The notes: generated from the letters alone by a model not told the origin. Shown: positions 16,440-24,884, counted from the stretch's first letter. The stretch: 32,012 nucleotides of DNA from an uncultured Collinsella sp. (GCA_900550965.1 URUC01000010.1:1-32012); one strand, 5' to 3'. Numbers and translations: made by a program.

Positions 16440-17153
16440 GTGCCGAACTCTGCCGTGAAACCGCTCATCTTGGTCGTTGAGGACGATCCCGCCGTCCGCA
16501 ACCTTATCGTCGCCGCGCTCGAGGCGCACGGCTTGCGCCATATGGCCGTGGAGACCGCACATGCCGCCATCGCCGCCGCCTCGTCGCAGGCGCCGAGCAT
16601 TGTGCTGCTCGATCTGGGCCTGCCCGATATGGACGGCGTCAAGGTGGTGGAGTCGGTGCGCACGTGGTCGGGCATGCCGATCATCGTGGTCTCGGCGCGC
16701 AGCGAGGACGCGGACAAGATCCGCGCGCTCGATGCTGGTGCCGACGACTACCTGACCAAGCCGTTTTCGGTCGAGGAGCTGCTCGCGCGCATCCGCACGA
16801 CGCTCAGACGCCTTTCGTATGCGCAAACGGGCGGCGTTGCCTCCGAGGGCTCGTTCGATACCGGTGAGCTGCATATCGATTTTGATGCCGGCATTGCCAT
16901 GATGGATGGCGAGGAACTGCACCTGACGCCGATCGAGTACAAGCTCCTGTGTCTGCTGGCGCACAACGCCGACAAGGTGTTGACGCACCAGTTTATCCTG
17001 CACGAGATTTGGGGCACGGCGACCAAGAGCGACCTGGCGAGCCTGCGCGTCTTTATGGGCACGCTGCGCAAGAAAATCGAGTCCGACCCCGCGCATCCGC
17101 GCTATATCCAGACGCATGTGGGCATCGGCTACCGATTGGTCATCCAAGGCTAG
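16440..17153 (+). CDS. kdpE: OmpR/PhoB-family response regulator, KdpE-like
   Basis: The protein is 237 aa: receiver domain (about 8-120) with acidic pair Asp15/Asp16, phospho-acceptor Asp58 (LLDLGLPDMDG) and a conserved Lys in LTKPFS, then a winged-helix DNA-binding domain (about 140-232, LTPIEYKLLCLLAHNADKVLT, ending YIQTHVGIGYRL). The GTG start at 16440 is chosen because AAGGAG (about 16427-16432) is spaced 7 nt and the family begins just before PLILVVEDD. It is coupled to the upstream kinase, its cognate partner. Likely targets are potassium-uptake genes, possibly kup; not shown by the sequence. Confidence 0.9.
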   Translation: MPNSAVKPLILVVEDDPAVRNLIVAALEAHGLRHMAVETAHAAIAAASSQAPSIVLLDLGLPDMDGVKVVESVRTWSGMPIIVVSARSEDADKIRALDAGADDYLTKPFSVEELLARIRTTLRRLSYAQTGGVASEGSFDTGELHIDFDAGIAMMDGEELHLTPIEYKLLCLLAHNADKVLTHQFILHEIWGTATKSDLASLRVFMGTLRKKIESDPAHPRYIQTHVGIGYRLVIQG

Positions 17154-17177
17154 ATCGCCAACCACCATCCCAATATG

Positions 17178-17250
17178 AGTTGCGGTGAAATACGGTCTAA
17201 ATTTGCCTAATTCCAGGCAAAACAGTCCGTATTCCACCGCAACTTTTTTA
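17178..17250 (+). terminator. Large terminator hairpin at the end of the two-component operon
   Basis: Arms 17178-17195 and 17227-17244 pair at 17 of 18 positions. The loop has its own hairpin (TTGCCT 17203-17208 with AGGCAA 17215-17220). A T-run (17244-17249) follows and overlaps the stop codon of the convergent rlmKL gene. Confidence 0.85.
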
Positions 17251-19815
17251 TTTGCCCTTGGGCTTGCTGGCGTAGAACTTCTTCTTTTTAGGTTTGCCGG
17301 CGGGGGAGGGCTTGCCGGCAAAGTTGGACTTGCCGTTGCCGGCCTGCGCGTGCGTGGGTACTGCTGCGCGAGGCTTGCGGGCCTCGGGGTTGCGTAGTTC
17401 CTCGACGCGCTCGGCAATCTCCTCGGCGCTAAAGCCGACCTCGGCCATGGCGTCCTCGATGGGCAGGCGGCGCACGATGTAGCAGTGGTGCACCTTCTGG
17501 TTGCGTGCGAAGTCCTCGGGGATGGTCTGCGCCGTAATGTCCTCCAGTACCACGCCCGCGCGTGCGAGCTTGCGCGTTTCGGGGCGGAAGCCTCGCAGGT
17601 TGCAGCTAAAGATGGCGTGGCCGCCCTGCGCGAGCAGGCGCGATACGCCGGCCAACAGCTCAACATGGTCGCGCTGGACATCCCAGGTGCGGCGGCCCAT
17701 CTTGGACGAGTTCGAGAACGTGGGCGGGTCGACAAAGATCAAGTCCCAGCGGTTGCGCGTCTGGCGCTGGTCGCGAATCCAGGCGAGCACGTCGTCGCGC
17801 ACAAAATGATGCTGAGGCCCCACAAAGCCGTTCTGGCGCATGTTGCGCTCGGCCCAGTCCAGGTAGGTGTTGGAGAGGTCGACCGTCACGGTCTCCTCGA
17901 CGCCGCCATCTGCCGCGTAGCAGGTGGCAGTGCCGGTGTAGGCAAACAGGTTGAGGAAGCGGCGCGCCTGCTTGGCGTGCCCGCGCACCAGGTTGCGGGT
18001 GACGCGGTGGTCCAAGAAGATGCCGACGTCCAGGTAGTCGTCAAAGTTGACGGCAAAAGTGAGGCCGCCCTCTTCGATGAGCGGGAGGCGACGGCGCGCG
18101 ATGTTGGCGCGTTCGCCCGATCCGCCCTTGCCGGCGCCCTGCTTGCCGTACTGCGAGCCGCCGCGCGAGCGCATGCGGGCCTTGGCGTGCACGTGTTCGG
18201 CCGGAACATCCAGGATGCGCGGCGCGATGGCCAAGATGTCGAGCATGCGGGCCTGGGCCAGTGCGGGGTCGATGGTCTTAGGCGCGGCATATTCGGCGAT
18301 GACGAGCCAGCGACCCGGCGTCTGCGGGCAACCCTCGTACAGGTCGATGGCGGCGGAGTAGTCGGGCAGGTCGGCATCGTAGACGCGGTAGCAGCTCACG
18401 CCCTCGCGCTTGGCCCACTTGCGGCGCAGACGGGCATTCTTGCGCAGGCGGTTGGCGAACTGCTCCGACTCGGGGATGAGCACGGGCAGCGGCTTGCCGT
18501 CGCCCAGGTCGAGCGTGGCGGCGGGCTCGGGCATGGCGGAAGCGGCGGCTTCATCGTTGACTTCGTTGGCATCCGCAACTTCGGCCTCGGCATCCGCGCT
18601 GGTCGCAGCCTCAAATGCTGTGGCGGCGTGGTCGAGCGAAGGCCAGACTTCGACGGTCGCCTCTTCGTTGTTGGGCATGACGGCGATCGAGCGCTCGGGC
18701 TCGGTGTGGAGCGCGCGGGCCAGCAATCCGTCGCGGGTGAGCGCGGCGACCGGCGCCGCGGCAAGCTCGGGCGCGCGGCGCAACTCGCCGATGAGCGTCA
18801 TGGTGTCATGCATGAGCGAAAGCGGTGTCTCGTTCGTATCCGCGACCACGGCGGCGCCGGCGACAGCACCCGCATGGTCCAGCACGGTGGCGGACTTGGC
18901 GGCGCAAAAATCGACAAAGCGCTTGTAGCCGGCACACTTAACCATGCGCTCAGCGGTCTTGCGGGCGGCGGGGTCGATGTCCACGGCCACGATGCGCACC
19001 TGGCGCTTGCGCGCTGCCGCCTCGCGCTCGCGTGCCTCGGCGAGCAGCTGCTCCCACAGGGCGGCGTCGTGCAGCTGCCAGCCCTCAAAGCCCCAGTGCT
19101 CGCGGGCGGCGCCCGGAGCGCGGTCGGTTAGGATATTCACGGCCTCTAGCAGCAGGCCGCCGCCGGCGCACGAGGCGTCGACCAGCGTGGGCAGGGCTTC
19201 GTTCTCGTAATCGTCGGCCGTTAGCTCGCGCTCGCACAGTGCAGTCCAGCCGACCTGCGCCAGCACCAAGGCGGCGTAGTCGGGGCGCAGCACGTGTGAG
19301 CCCTCGCCGGCGCGGGTTGCGGCGGGCGGCAGGCGCTTGAACAGCGGGTCGCCCGAAAGGTCCAGGCTTATGCTCGCCCGGCGCTGGCGCAGCGAGAGCA
19401 GCAGGTGGACATCGGGATCGGCGGCATCGACATCGGCGCGACGGCCCGTGGTCTCGGCCAGGCGGTCGCACAGTGCATCCTTGGCGCGCAGGGCCGAGAA
19501 GCGCGTGTTGCGCAGCTGCTCGGTCACGCCGCGGGCGGTGATGGCAATCGTGGCGCCGGGGCGGACGATGTTTTCCCAGGCAATGTCGTAAACGCCGTCG
19601 TACAGCTCGTCGGCGTCTTGCGCCTCAAAGCGCCCGAGTACCACAAACACGCGGCTGGCCAGGCGCGACCACAGGCACGCGCGAAGGCCTTGCTCAAGCT
19701 CGCCCTCAAACGTGGCGCGGCCCTTAAGGCGGCGTACATGCGAAAGCCCGAGCCGTTTAAGCTCGTCGGCGAGTGCGGACTCAAAGCCCTCGGGGCAGCT
19801 TGCGTAAAATTCCAT
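17248..19815 (-). CDS. rlmL: Bifunctional 23S rRNA methyltransferase RlmKL-like
   Basis: The protein is 855 aa against about 700 for E. coli RlmKL. Order: N-terminal THUMP region (about 1-160), RlmL-type methyltransferase (about 160-340, SAM loop DASCAGGGLLLEA), an Ala/Glu-rich low-complexity insert (about 360-440), RlmK-type methyltransferase (about 460-790, FAYTGTATCYAADGG and IFVDPPTFSNS with Asp696), and a basic Lys/Gly-rich tail. The family makes m2G2445 (RlmL) and m7G2069 (RlmK) in 23S rRNA. The RlmL catalytic NPPY motif is replaced by NETP (about 328-331), so that half may be inactive or altered. ATG 19815 is chosen because AGAGG lies 7 nt upstream and MEFYASCPEGFE is the family start; the frame continues upstream without meaning. 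Confidence 0.88.
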   Translation of the reverse strand: MEFYASCPEGFESALADELKRLGLSHVRRLKGRATFEGELEQGLRACLWSRLASRVFVVLGRFEAQDADELYDGVYDIAWENIVRPGATIAITARGVTEQLRNTRFSALRAKDALCDRLAETTGRRADVDAADPDVHLLLSLRQRRASISLDLSGDPLFKRLPPAATRAGEGSHVLRPDYAALVLAQVGWTALCERELTADDYENEALPTLVDASCAGGGLLLEAVNILTDRAPGAAREHWGFEGWQLHDAALWEQLLAEAREREAAARKRQVRIVAVDIDPAARKTAERMVKCAGYKRFVDFCAAKSATVLDHAGAVAGAAVVADTNETPLSLMHDTMTLIGELRRAPELAAAPVAALTRDGLLARALHTEPERSIAVMPNNEEATVEVWPSLDHAATAFEAATSADAEAEVADANEVNDEAAASAMPEPAATLDLGDGKPLPVLIPESEQFANRLRKNARLRRKWAKREGVSCYRVYDADLPDYSAAIDLYEGCPQTPGRWLVIAEYAAPKTIDPALAQARMLDILAIAPRILDVPAEHVHAKARMRSRGGSQYGKQGAGKGGSGERANIARRRLPLIEEGGLTFAVNFDDYLDVGIFLDHRVTRNLVRGHAKQARRFLNLFAYTGTATCYAADGGVEETVTVDLSNTYLDWAERNMRQNGFVGPQHHFVRDDVLAWIRDQRQTRNRWDLIFVDPPTFSNSSKMGRRTWDVQRDHVELLAGVSRLLAQGGHAIFSCNLRGFRPETRKLARAGVVLEDITAQTIPEDFARNQKVHHCYIVRRLPIEDAMAEVGFSAEEIAERVEELRNPEARKPRAAVPTHAQAGNGKSNFAGKPSPAGKPKKKKFYASKPKGK

Positions 19816-19890
19816 GGGTGACCTCTCTGGTTGCGTCGCTCCATTATATGATGGATGCTTCGTTTGCCATCGCCCTCGAAAGGAACCCAT

Positions 19891-20718
19891 ATGATTGATG
19901 CGTGCCCCGATTCCGCCGTGCTCTTTTTTGACGTGGACGGCACGCTGACGTCGTTCGATCCCGACGATATGACTGATAAGGACTTCAATGCAATCCATCC
20001 GTCGAAGGCTGTTGTCGATGCATTTGGTCGCCTGCGCAATGCGGGTCACCAGGCATTTATCTGCACGGGCCGTCCCCTGTGGCTGGTTGCCGATGGCCTG
20101 CGTGCGCTGAACCCGGCGGGTATCGTTGCCATGGCGGGCGCCACGCTCGAGGTCGAGGGATGCGTGGTACACGAGGACTGCTTTGACGAAGACATTGTTG
20201 AGGAGCTCGCGCGCCGCATTACTGTGGCGGGCGGTGAGGCGTTGTTCGAGACGAACGGTGCCACCTATTCACTTGAGCCAGTTGGTGTCGAACAGTCATT
20301 TCTGCTAGGCGCCGGCGTGGTGCATGGCGTTGATCAGATGCGCGTCGATGGCCGCTTGCGCGTAGGCAAGGTGTGCATTAACGCGAGCGACCTGGCTCGC
20401 GTAGCCAACGACGATGGCTTTATCGATCGCGAGTTTGAGCTGTGCAACACCGGTGGTCAGAATCGCGAGCTGAGCCCCAAGGGCATCGACAAGGGCGTGG
20501 GCGTGGCGCGAGCGCTGGAATACCTGGGTCGCACCGGCAACGCGCGCACCTTTGGCTTTGGCGATTCCGGCAACGATCTGGGTATGCTCGCCGCCGTCGA
20601 GACGGCTGTAGCCATGGGCAACGCCATGTCCGAGGTCAAGGCAGTCGCCGACTACGTGACCGACGATGTCGCACACGATGGCACCGTCACAGCGATGCGC
20701 CATTTTGGGTTGATTTAA
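19891..20718 (+). CDS. HAD-superfamily phosphatase (Cof-type, class IIB)
   Basis: The protein is 275 aa. HAD motif I is FFDVDGTLTS with nucleophile Asp14 and acid/base Asp16; motif II is ICTGR; motif IV is FGDSGNDLGM (Asp225, Asp229). The C2B-type cap lies between about 85 and 190. Such enzymes hydrolyse sugar phosphates, nucleotides or flavin-related phosphates in the cytoplasm; the substrate is not predictable here. ATG 19891 is chosen because AAAGGA lies about 7 nt upstream. It starts 75 bp from the divergent rlmKL gene, and the two may share a small promoter region. Confidence 0.9.
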   Translation: MIDACPDSAVLFFDVDGTLTSFDPDDMTDKDFNAIHPSKAVVDAFGRLRNAGHQAFICTGRPLWLVADGLRALNPAGIVAMAGATLEVEGCVVHEDCFDEDIVEELARRITVAGGEALFETNGATYSLEPVGVEQSFLLGAGVVHGVDQMRVDGRLRVGKVCINASDLARVANDDGFIDREFELCNTGGQNRELSPKGIDKGVGVARALEYLGRTGNARTFGFGDSGNDLGMLAAVETAVAMGNAMSEVKAVADYVTDDVAHDGTVTAMRHFGLI

Positions 20719-20719
20719 T

Positions 20720-20760
20720 AAATGGCCGGGTCGCCCGCAGTGGGGGCGACCCGGCCATTT
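20720..20760. terminator. Bidirectional hairpin between HAD phosphatase and DeoR genes
   Basis: A perfect 17-bp stem (20720-20736 with 20744-20760) with 7-nt loop sits 2 bp after one stop and 4 bp before the other of two convergent genes. The arm ends are AAAT/ATTT, giving a short T-run in each direction. Confidence 0.8.
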
Positions 20761-20763
20761 GAG

Positions 20764-21555
20764 CTATTTTGCAATATAGAGCTTGGGATGACTGCGACTG
20801 CTCTCGATCGCCGCCGTCATGATGCCCTCGTCGTCTCCATCAACGATGATGCCGTCGAGGTCATCGATCTGCGCGGACTGATAAAAACTGGTCTTGTTGA
20901 ACTTTCCCTGGTCAACCATCATGTAGCCCTGGTTTGAGTTGGTAAGGTACATATGCTTGATCATGGCCGAGAAGTCGTGCTCGACGGTAAAACCGTGGTC
21001 GGGGTGGAATCCGTCGGCACTGACAAACGCCTTGTCGGCATGTAGTTTGCTCATGCAGTCGAGCGTTAGTGCGCCCGCGAGATAGAGGTGGCCCTTGCGC
21101 ACGGAGCCGCCCAGCAGCACTACCGAAGCATTGGGGAGATTGAAGCTGGCGTAGTTCGCGATTGCAAGATCGCCGGTGATAATGGTGATCTCACGCTTGT
21201 CCATGAGGGCCTTAGCGAAGTAAAAGCCTGTGGTGCCGATATCAATTACCAGAACATCGCCATCATCAACAAGAGTTGCTGCGGTTGCGGCGATGGCTTC
21301 CTTGGCCTCGACTTGGACATTGATGCGCTCCTCGGGATACGAGATTGCGTTGGAGCGAGAAAGCGATACCGCTCCGCCGCGTACGCGACGCAGCTTGCCT
21401 TCGGATTCCAGCGAGATGAGGTCGTGTCGTGCGGTGACTTCCGAAACCGAAAAACGGCGAACGATGTCGGATACCGAGATATTTGGCTTTTCGGCCAGCC
21501 AATTCATGATAAATCGCTGACGCTCGGCCGGTGAAAGGTCTGAAGTAGATGCCAT
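20764..21555 (-). CDS. DeoR/GlpR-family transcriptional regulator
   Basis: The protein is 263 aa. An N-terminal DeoR winged helix (about 8-62: PNISVSDIVRRFSVSEVTARHDLISLESEGKLRRVRGGAV) is followed by a C-terminal sugar-phosphate sensor domain with VIDIGTTGFYFAKAL and a later KAFVSADGF stretch. ATG 21555 has AAGGAG 6 nt upstream; the longer frame to 21702 has no SD. It is divergent from the transaldolase-PTS operon across a 348-bp, repeat-rich gap. By analogy with DeoR-family regulators next to PTS operons it is probably a repressor relieved by a sugar phosphate from that pathway. Confidence 0.9.
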   Translation of the reverse strand: MASTSDLSPAERQRFIMNWLAEKPNISVSDIVRRFSVSEVTARHDLISLESEGKLRRVRGGAVSLSRSNAISYPEERINVQVEAKEAIAATAATLVDDGDVLVIDIGTTGFYFAKALMDKREITIITGDLAIANYASFNLPNASVVLLGGSVRKGHLYLAGALTLDCMSKLHADKAFVSADGFHPDHGFTVEHDFSAMIKHMYLTNSNQGYMMVDQGKFNKTSFYQSAQIDDLDGIIVDGDDEGIMTAAIESSRSHPKLYIAK

Positions 21556-21903
21556 ATGCCGCTCCTTTTGAACAAAAGGTAAAAGATGCGCCTTTCGTAA
21601 TCGAAATATAACGTATCGATATGAAAAGAACAAGGCAAATTCGAATGAATCAAAAGAACGGAATGGCATGTCACAAATGCATGCGTAGCAGATAGTTCGC
21701 ACGTAAACGGGCTATAAAGAGTCTCATTCTGAAGGTGCCGCCCAAAAGAAGTACGTTCACGCCCGATATTCGACCGTTCACGGAAAGTTGACAATTGAGC
21801 TTTCGATAGCTTTTGAAATGGTTTATAAAAGAAAACCGAAAAGCTTTTGAAACAAAGAAGAAGGCTTTCGATAGCAATAGTGTTAGATGAGAAAGGACCG
21901 AAC
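21556..21903. promoter_or_regulatory. Divergent control region, DeoR regulator and transaldolase-PTS operon
   Basis: This AT-rich gap contrasts with its GC-rich neighbours. GCTTTCGATAGC occurs at 21799-21810 and 21864-21875, and AGCTTTTGAAA at 21808-21818 and 21842-21852. Inverted repeats lie near the regulator: CCTTTTG/CAAAAGG (21564-21579) and TTTCG/CGAAA (21593-21606). A consensus TTGACA is at 21788-21793 and TATAAA at 21824-21829; the best spaced pair is TTTCGA (21801-21806) with that TATAAA. The repeats straddle these elements, as operators would. Confidence 0.6.
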
Positions 21904-22614
21904 ATGGCGATCAAGGTGTTTGCCGACGGCGCTAACCTCGAGGGCATGCTTGACATGCATGACAATGGCAACGTTCAGGGCTTCACGACCAATCCTTCCC
22001 TTATGAAGGCCGGCGGCGTGACCGACTACCGCGCTTTTGCCAAGACGGTTCTTGAGCACATTACTGATGTGTCGGTCTCTTTTGAGGTATTCGCCGACGA
22101 CGAGGCGGGTATGGAAGCCGAGGCTCGCGAGATCGCAACCTGGGCAGACAACGTCTACGTTAAGATCCCGGCGCTCAACACCAAGGGTGAGTCCACTGCC
22201 GCGCTGGTCAAGCGCCTTTCTGCCGACGGCATCAAGGTGAATGTCACCACTATCTTCACGCCCGAGCAGGTCGACGAGTTTGTCGATGCCGTCTCTGCTG
22301 AGACCCCCTCTATTCTGTCCATCTTTGCCGGTCGCATTGCCGATACCGGCGTCGATCCGCTGCCCCTCATGGCGGAGTCCGTAAAGAAGGCTGCCGTTAA
22401 GCCTGCTGCCGAGGTTCTCTGGGCGTCTACGCGCGAGGTCCTCAATATCTTCCAGGCGGAGTCCGTTGGATGCCAGATCATTACGGTCCCCAATGCCCTT
22501 CTTGCCAAACGCAAGAATTTCGGGAAAGATTTGCTTGAGTACTCGCTTGATACGGTCAAGGGCTTTGCCCGCGACATTCAGGCGCTTGGTTTTCACATCC
22601 TGCCCGAGGAGTAG
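21904..22614 (+). CDS. fsa: Transaldolase / fructose-6-phosphate aldolase family protein, copy 1
   Basis: The protein is 236 aa, the short TalC/FSA subfamily of class I aldolases (TIM barrel). Schiff-base Lys87 lies in VYVKIPAL; GFTTNPSLM and VTTIFT are conserved barrel strands. Phe141 (SIFAGRIAD) occupies the position where E. coli FSA has Tyr131 and transaldolase B has Phe178, so transaldolase chemistry is at least as likely as F6P aldolase. It is the first gene of a PTS operon and presumably processes the imported phosphorylated sugar. ATG 21904 has GAAAGGA about 6 nt upstream. It is about 80% identical, by eye, to the copy at 25209-25913. Confidence 0.9.
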   Translation: MAIKVFADGANLEGMLDMHDNGNVQGFTTNPSLMKAGGVTDYRAFAKTVLEHITDVSVSFEVFADDEAGMEAEAREIATWADNVYVKIPALNTKGESTAALVKRLSADGIKVNVTTIFTPEQVDEFVDAVSAETPSILSIFAGRIADTGVDPLPLMAESVKKAAVKPAAEVLWASTREVLNIFQAESVGCQIITVPNALLAKRKNFGKDLLEYSLDTVKGFARDIQALGFHILPEE

Positions 22615-22623
22615 GGGACGAGC

Positions 22624-23070
22624 ATGCTGACTGATCTTCTTAAGCCCGAGCTTGTTGCCTGCCACGTCGAGGCCTCCGACTGGGAGGAAGCGATCAGGGC
22701 ATGCGGTAAGTTGCTCGTAGACGCTGGCAAATGCGACCAGAGCTATGTTGACGCCATGATTTCATCGGTTCACAAATTCGGCCCCTATATGGTCTTGGAA
22801 GAGGGCATCGCCATGCCCCACGCTCAGGCAGATGGCAATGTGAGTGAAGCGGGGATCTGTATCGTCACGCTTGACCCTGCCATTGCGTTTGGACACGAGG
22901 ATTTCGATCCGGTTCACGTGCTCGTGGGTATTTGCGCACCCGACCCCAAGGCTCATCTTGGCTGCTTGGCGGAGCTTTCGCAGATGTTCGAGGACGAGGA
23001 CTGCGTTGCCAAGCTCAGCGCATGCGATACGCCCGAGCAGGTTTTGGAGACCATACGTTCATTCTTTTAG
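22624..23070 (+). CDS. PTS sugar transporter subunit IIA (fructose/mannitol/ascorbate type)
   Basis: The protein is 148 aa, a single EIIA type-2 domain. Phospho-acceptor His66 lies in EEGIAMPHAQAD, and the family fold is seen through VLVGICAPDPKAHL. It receives phosphate from HPr and passes it to the IIB protein encoded next. It starts 9 nt after the transaldolase stop, so it is in the same operon. It is cytoplasmic. Confidence 0.92.
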   Translation: MLTDLLKPELVACHVEASDWEEAIRACGKLLVDAGKCDQSYVDAMISSVHKFGPYMVLEEGIAMPHAQADGNVSEAGICIVTLDPAIAFGHEDFDPVHVLVGICAPDPKAHLGCLAELSQMFEDEDCVAKLSACDTPEQVLETIRSFF

Positions 23071-23082
23071 GCCTTAATGGCA

Positions 23083-23104
23083 CGGCGATGCGTCGCCGCT
23101 TTTG
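23083..23104 (+). other. Intercistronic hairpin between IIA and IIB
   Basis: CGGCGA (23083-23088) pairs with TCGCCG (23093-23098), followed by CTTTT. A second mini-stem GACGG/CCGTC follows at 23109-23122. This may be a weak attenuator or an mRNA processing/stability structure; the operon clearly continues. Confidence 0.4.
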
Positions 23105-23145
23105 GATAGACGGAAAACCGTCACGTGTAGGAGAGGAAGGTTGCC

Positions 23146-23421
23146 ATGCATATCATCACCGTATGCGGAAACGGCATCGGGTCCAGCCTGATGCTCGCTG
23201 GCAAAGTCGAGGAGCTTTGCGAGGAGGAGGGCATCAAGGCCGACGTTGAGTCTATGGACCTGAACGGTGCTTCTTCCGCAAATCCGGATCTGTTCATCAC
23301 CGTTAAGGAACTCGCTCCCGAGCTCCACGGCAACGTTGTGATCGTTCGCAGCTATGTGAACAAGAAGAAGATCCGCGAAGACGCCCTCGAGGCAATCAAG
23401 GCGGCCGCCGCTAACGCCTAA
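23146..23421 (+). CDS. PTS sugar transporter subunit IIB (ascorbate/galactitol/lactose type)
   Basis: The protein is 91 aa, a complete small EIIB. The phospho-acceptor Cys7 lies in the P-loop-like VCGNGIGSS at the N-terminus, as in SgaB/UlaB and GatB. It takes phosphate from IIA and gives it to the sugar during uptake through IIC. An AGGAGAGGAAGG-rich SD precedes the ATG. Confidence 0.92.
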   Translation: MHIITVCGNGIGSSLMLAGKVEELCEEEGIKADVESMDLNGASSANPDLFITVKELAPELHGNVVIVRSYVNKKKIREDALEAIKAAAANA

Positions 23422-23435
23422 AGCGGCACAAAAAA

Positions 23436-23468
23436 GGGCGGTTCCCTGTGGAAGAGGGAAACGCGCCC
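23436..23468 (+). other. Intercistronic hairpin between IIB and IIC
   Basis: GGGCGGTTCCCT (23436-23447) pairs with AGGGAAACGCGCCC (23455-23468) with a small bulge. No T-run follows. It lies just before the IIC SD and may set relative expression or protect upstream mRNA. Confidence 0.5.
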
Positions 23469-23492
23469 ACGTTAGAGAGAAAGGAAGCGCAG

Positions 23493-24884
23493 ATGCAAGC
23501 CATCCTTCCCATACTTGAGTTTATCCAATCGATTCTGACCAAGCCAGCGTGGATTATGGGTCTATTTGCCTTTGTGGGCCTTGTCGCGCTTAAGCGTCCT
23601 GCCCACAAGGTGATGACGGGCACCCTGAAGCCCATTCTTGGTTACATCATGCTGTCTGCCGGCGCCGCTGTTGTTCAGGAGAACCTTGCTCCGCTGGGTA
23701 CCTTCATCGAGACCGGTTTCCACATCACCGGCGTCGTGCCCAACAACGAGGTCGTCGTTTCGATGGCTCAGAGCGTCCTCGGCGTTCAGACCATGATGAT
23801 CCTGATTCTCGGCTATGTCGTGAACATTATCATTGCCCGCTTTACCAAGTTTAAGTACATCTTCCTGACGGGCCATCACAGCATGTTTATGGCCTGCCTG
23901 CTGTCTGCCGTTCTGCAGGCATCTGGCTTCCAGGATGTTCAGCTTGTCATCGTGGGCGGCATGTTCCTGGGCCTCGTGAGCGCTATGCTTCCCGCCGTTG
24001 GTCAGCGTTTCACCGAGAAGGTTACCGATGGCGATGAAATCGCCATGGGTCACTTCGGTTCACTCGCCTATTACATCTCCGCTGCAGTCGGTACGCTTTT
24101 TGCTAAGGACGCCGAGGAGAACAGTACCGAGAAGATCGAGGTTCCCGAGAAGTTCGCCTTCCTGCGCGACACTACCATCTCCACGGCTCTTACCATGGCC
24201 TTCTTCTACCTGGTTACCGCTTTCGCCGCTTACATCGCAGATCCTGCGGTCGTTACCAAGACCGCTGGCGGCGACAACGTGATTGTCTATGCCCTGACCT
24301 GTGCCCTGTCCTTTGCCGTTGGTGTCACCATCGTCTATAACGGCGTTCGTATGATCCTTGCCGACCTGGTCCCGGCTTTCCAGGGCATCTCCAACAAGCT
24401 GATCCCCGGTGCCATCCCCGCCGTCGACTGCGCCGTCTTCTTCCCCTATGCTCCCACCGCCGTCATCCTCGGCTTTGTCGCATCCTTCATCGGTGGCGTG
24501 GTCGGTATGTTCATCGTGGGCGCTACCCTGGGCATCTTCATCATCCCGGGCATGGTTCCCCACTTCTTCTGCGGTGCTACCGCGGGCATCTACGGCAATG
24601 CTACCGGCGGTCGCAAGGGCGCAGCTCTTGGCGCTTTCGTCAACGGCCTGCTCATCACCTTTGCCCCGGCCCTGCTCCTGCCCGTTCTTGACGTCTTTGG
24701 CTTCAAGAACACTACGTTCGGCGACTTTGATTTCTCCGTCATTGGCATTACGCTTGGCCGCGCTGCCGAGGCCTTCGGTACCACCGGTGTCTACGCGATT
24801 CTTGCTGTCCTTCTGATCGTCGCCTTCGTCCCCAACTTCATCCACACCAAGGGTGCTGTGATCAATCACGTTGAGGAAGAGTAA
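23493..24884 (+). CDS. ulaA: PTS ascorbate-type transporter subunit IIC
   Basis: The protein is 463 aa, matching the length of UlaA/SgaT. About ten to eleven membrane helices of the ascorbate-galactitol class: helices such as VVSMAQSVLGVQTMMILILGYVV, the soluble-looking loop after it (GHHSMFMACLL), and conserved Gly/Pro-rich reentrant regions (FPYAPTAVILGF, FFCGATAGIYGNATGGRKGA). It is the membrane channel that moves the sugar while IIB phosphorylates it. ATG 23493 is chosen because AAGGAAG lies 7 nt upstream; the longer frame from 23448 starts inside the hairpin. The substrate may be ascorbate or another sugar acid or polyol; the ulaDEF enzymes are not in the window. Confidence 0.92.
   Translation: MQAILPILEFIQSILTKPAWIMGLFAFVGLVALKRPAHKVMTGTLKPILGYIMLSAGAAVVQENLAPLGTFIETGFHITGVVPNNEVVVSMAQSVLGVQTMMILILGYVVNIIIARFTKFKYIFLTGHHSMFMACLLSAVLQASGFQDVQLVIVGGMFLGLVSAMLPAVGQRFTEKVTDGDEIAMGHFGSLAYYISAAVGTLFAKDAEENSTEKIEVPEKFAFLRDTTISTALTMAFFYLVTAFAAYIADPAVVTKTAGGDNVIVYALTCALSFAVGVTIVYNGVRMILADLVPAFQGISNKLIPGAIPAVDCAVFFPYAPTAVILGFVASFIGGVVGMFIVGATLGIFIIPGMVPHFFCGATAGIYGNATGGRKGAALGAFVNGLLITFAPALLLPVLDVFGFKNTTFGDFDFSVIGITLGRAAEAFGTTGVYAILAVLLIVAFVPNFIHTKGAVINHVEEE

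Noticed and set aside
17485..19131. Plus-strand frame of 548 aa inside rlmKL
   Set aside because: Gly/Val/Asp-rich composition typical of the reverse frame of a GC-rich gene; the opposite strand carries methyltransferase motifs.
19816..20172. N-terminal extension of rlmKL
   Set aside because: It would overlap the HAD phosphatase gene antisense and has no family similarity; the SD supports 19815.
23448..23492. Longer N-terminus for the IIC protein
   Set aside because: The extra residues are charged and encoded in an intercistronic hairpin; the SD favours ATG 23493.
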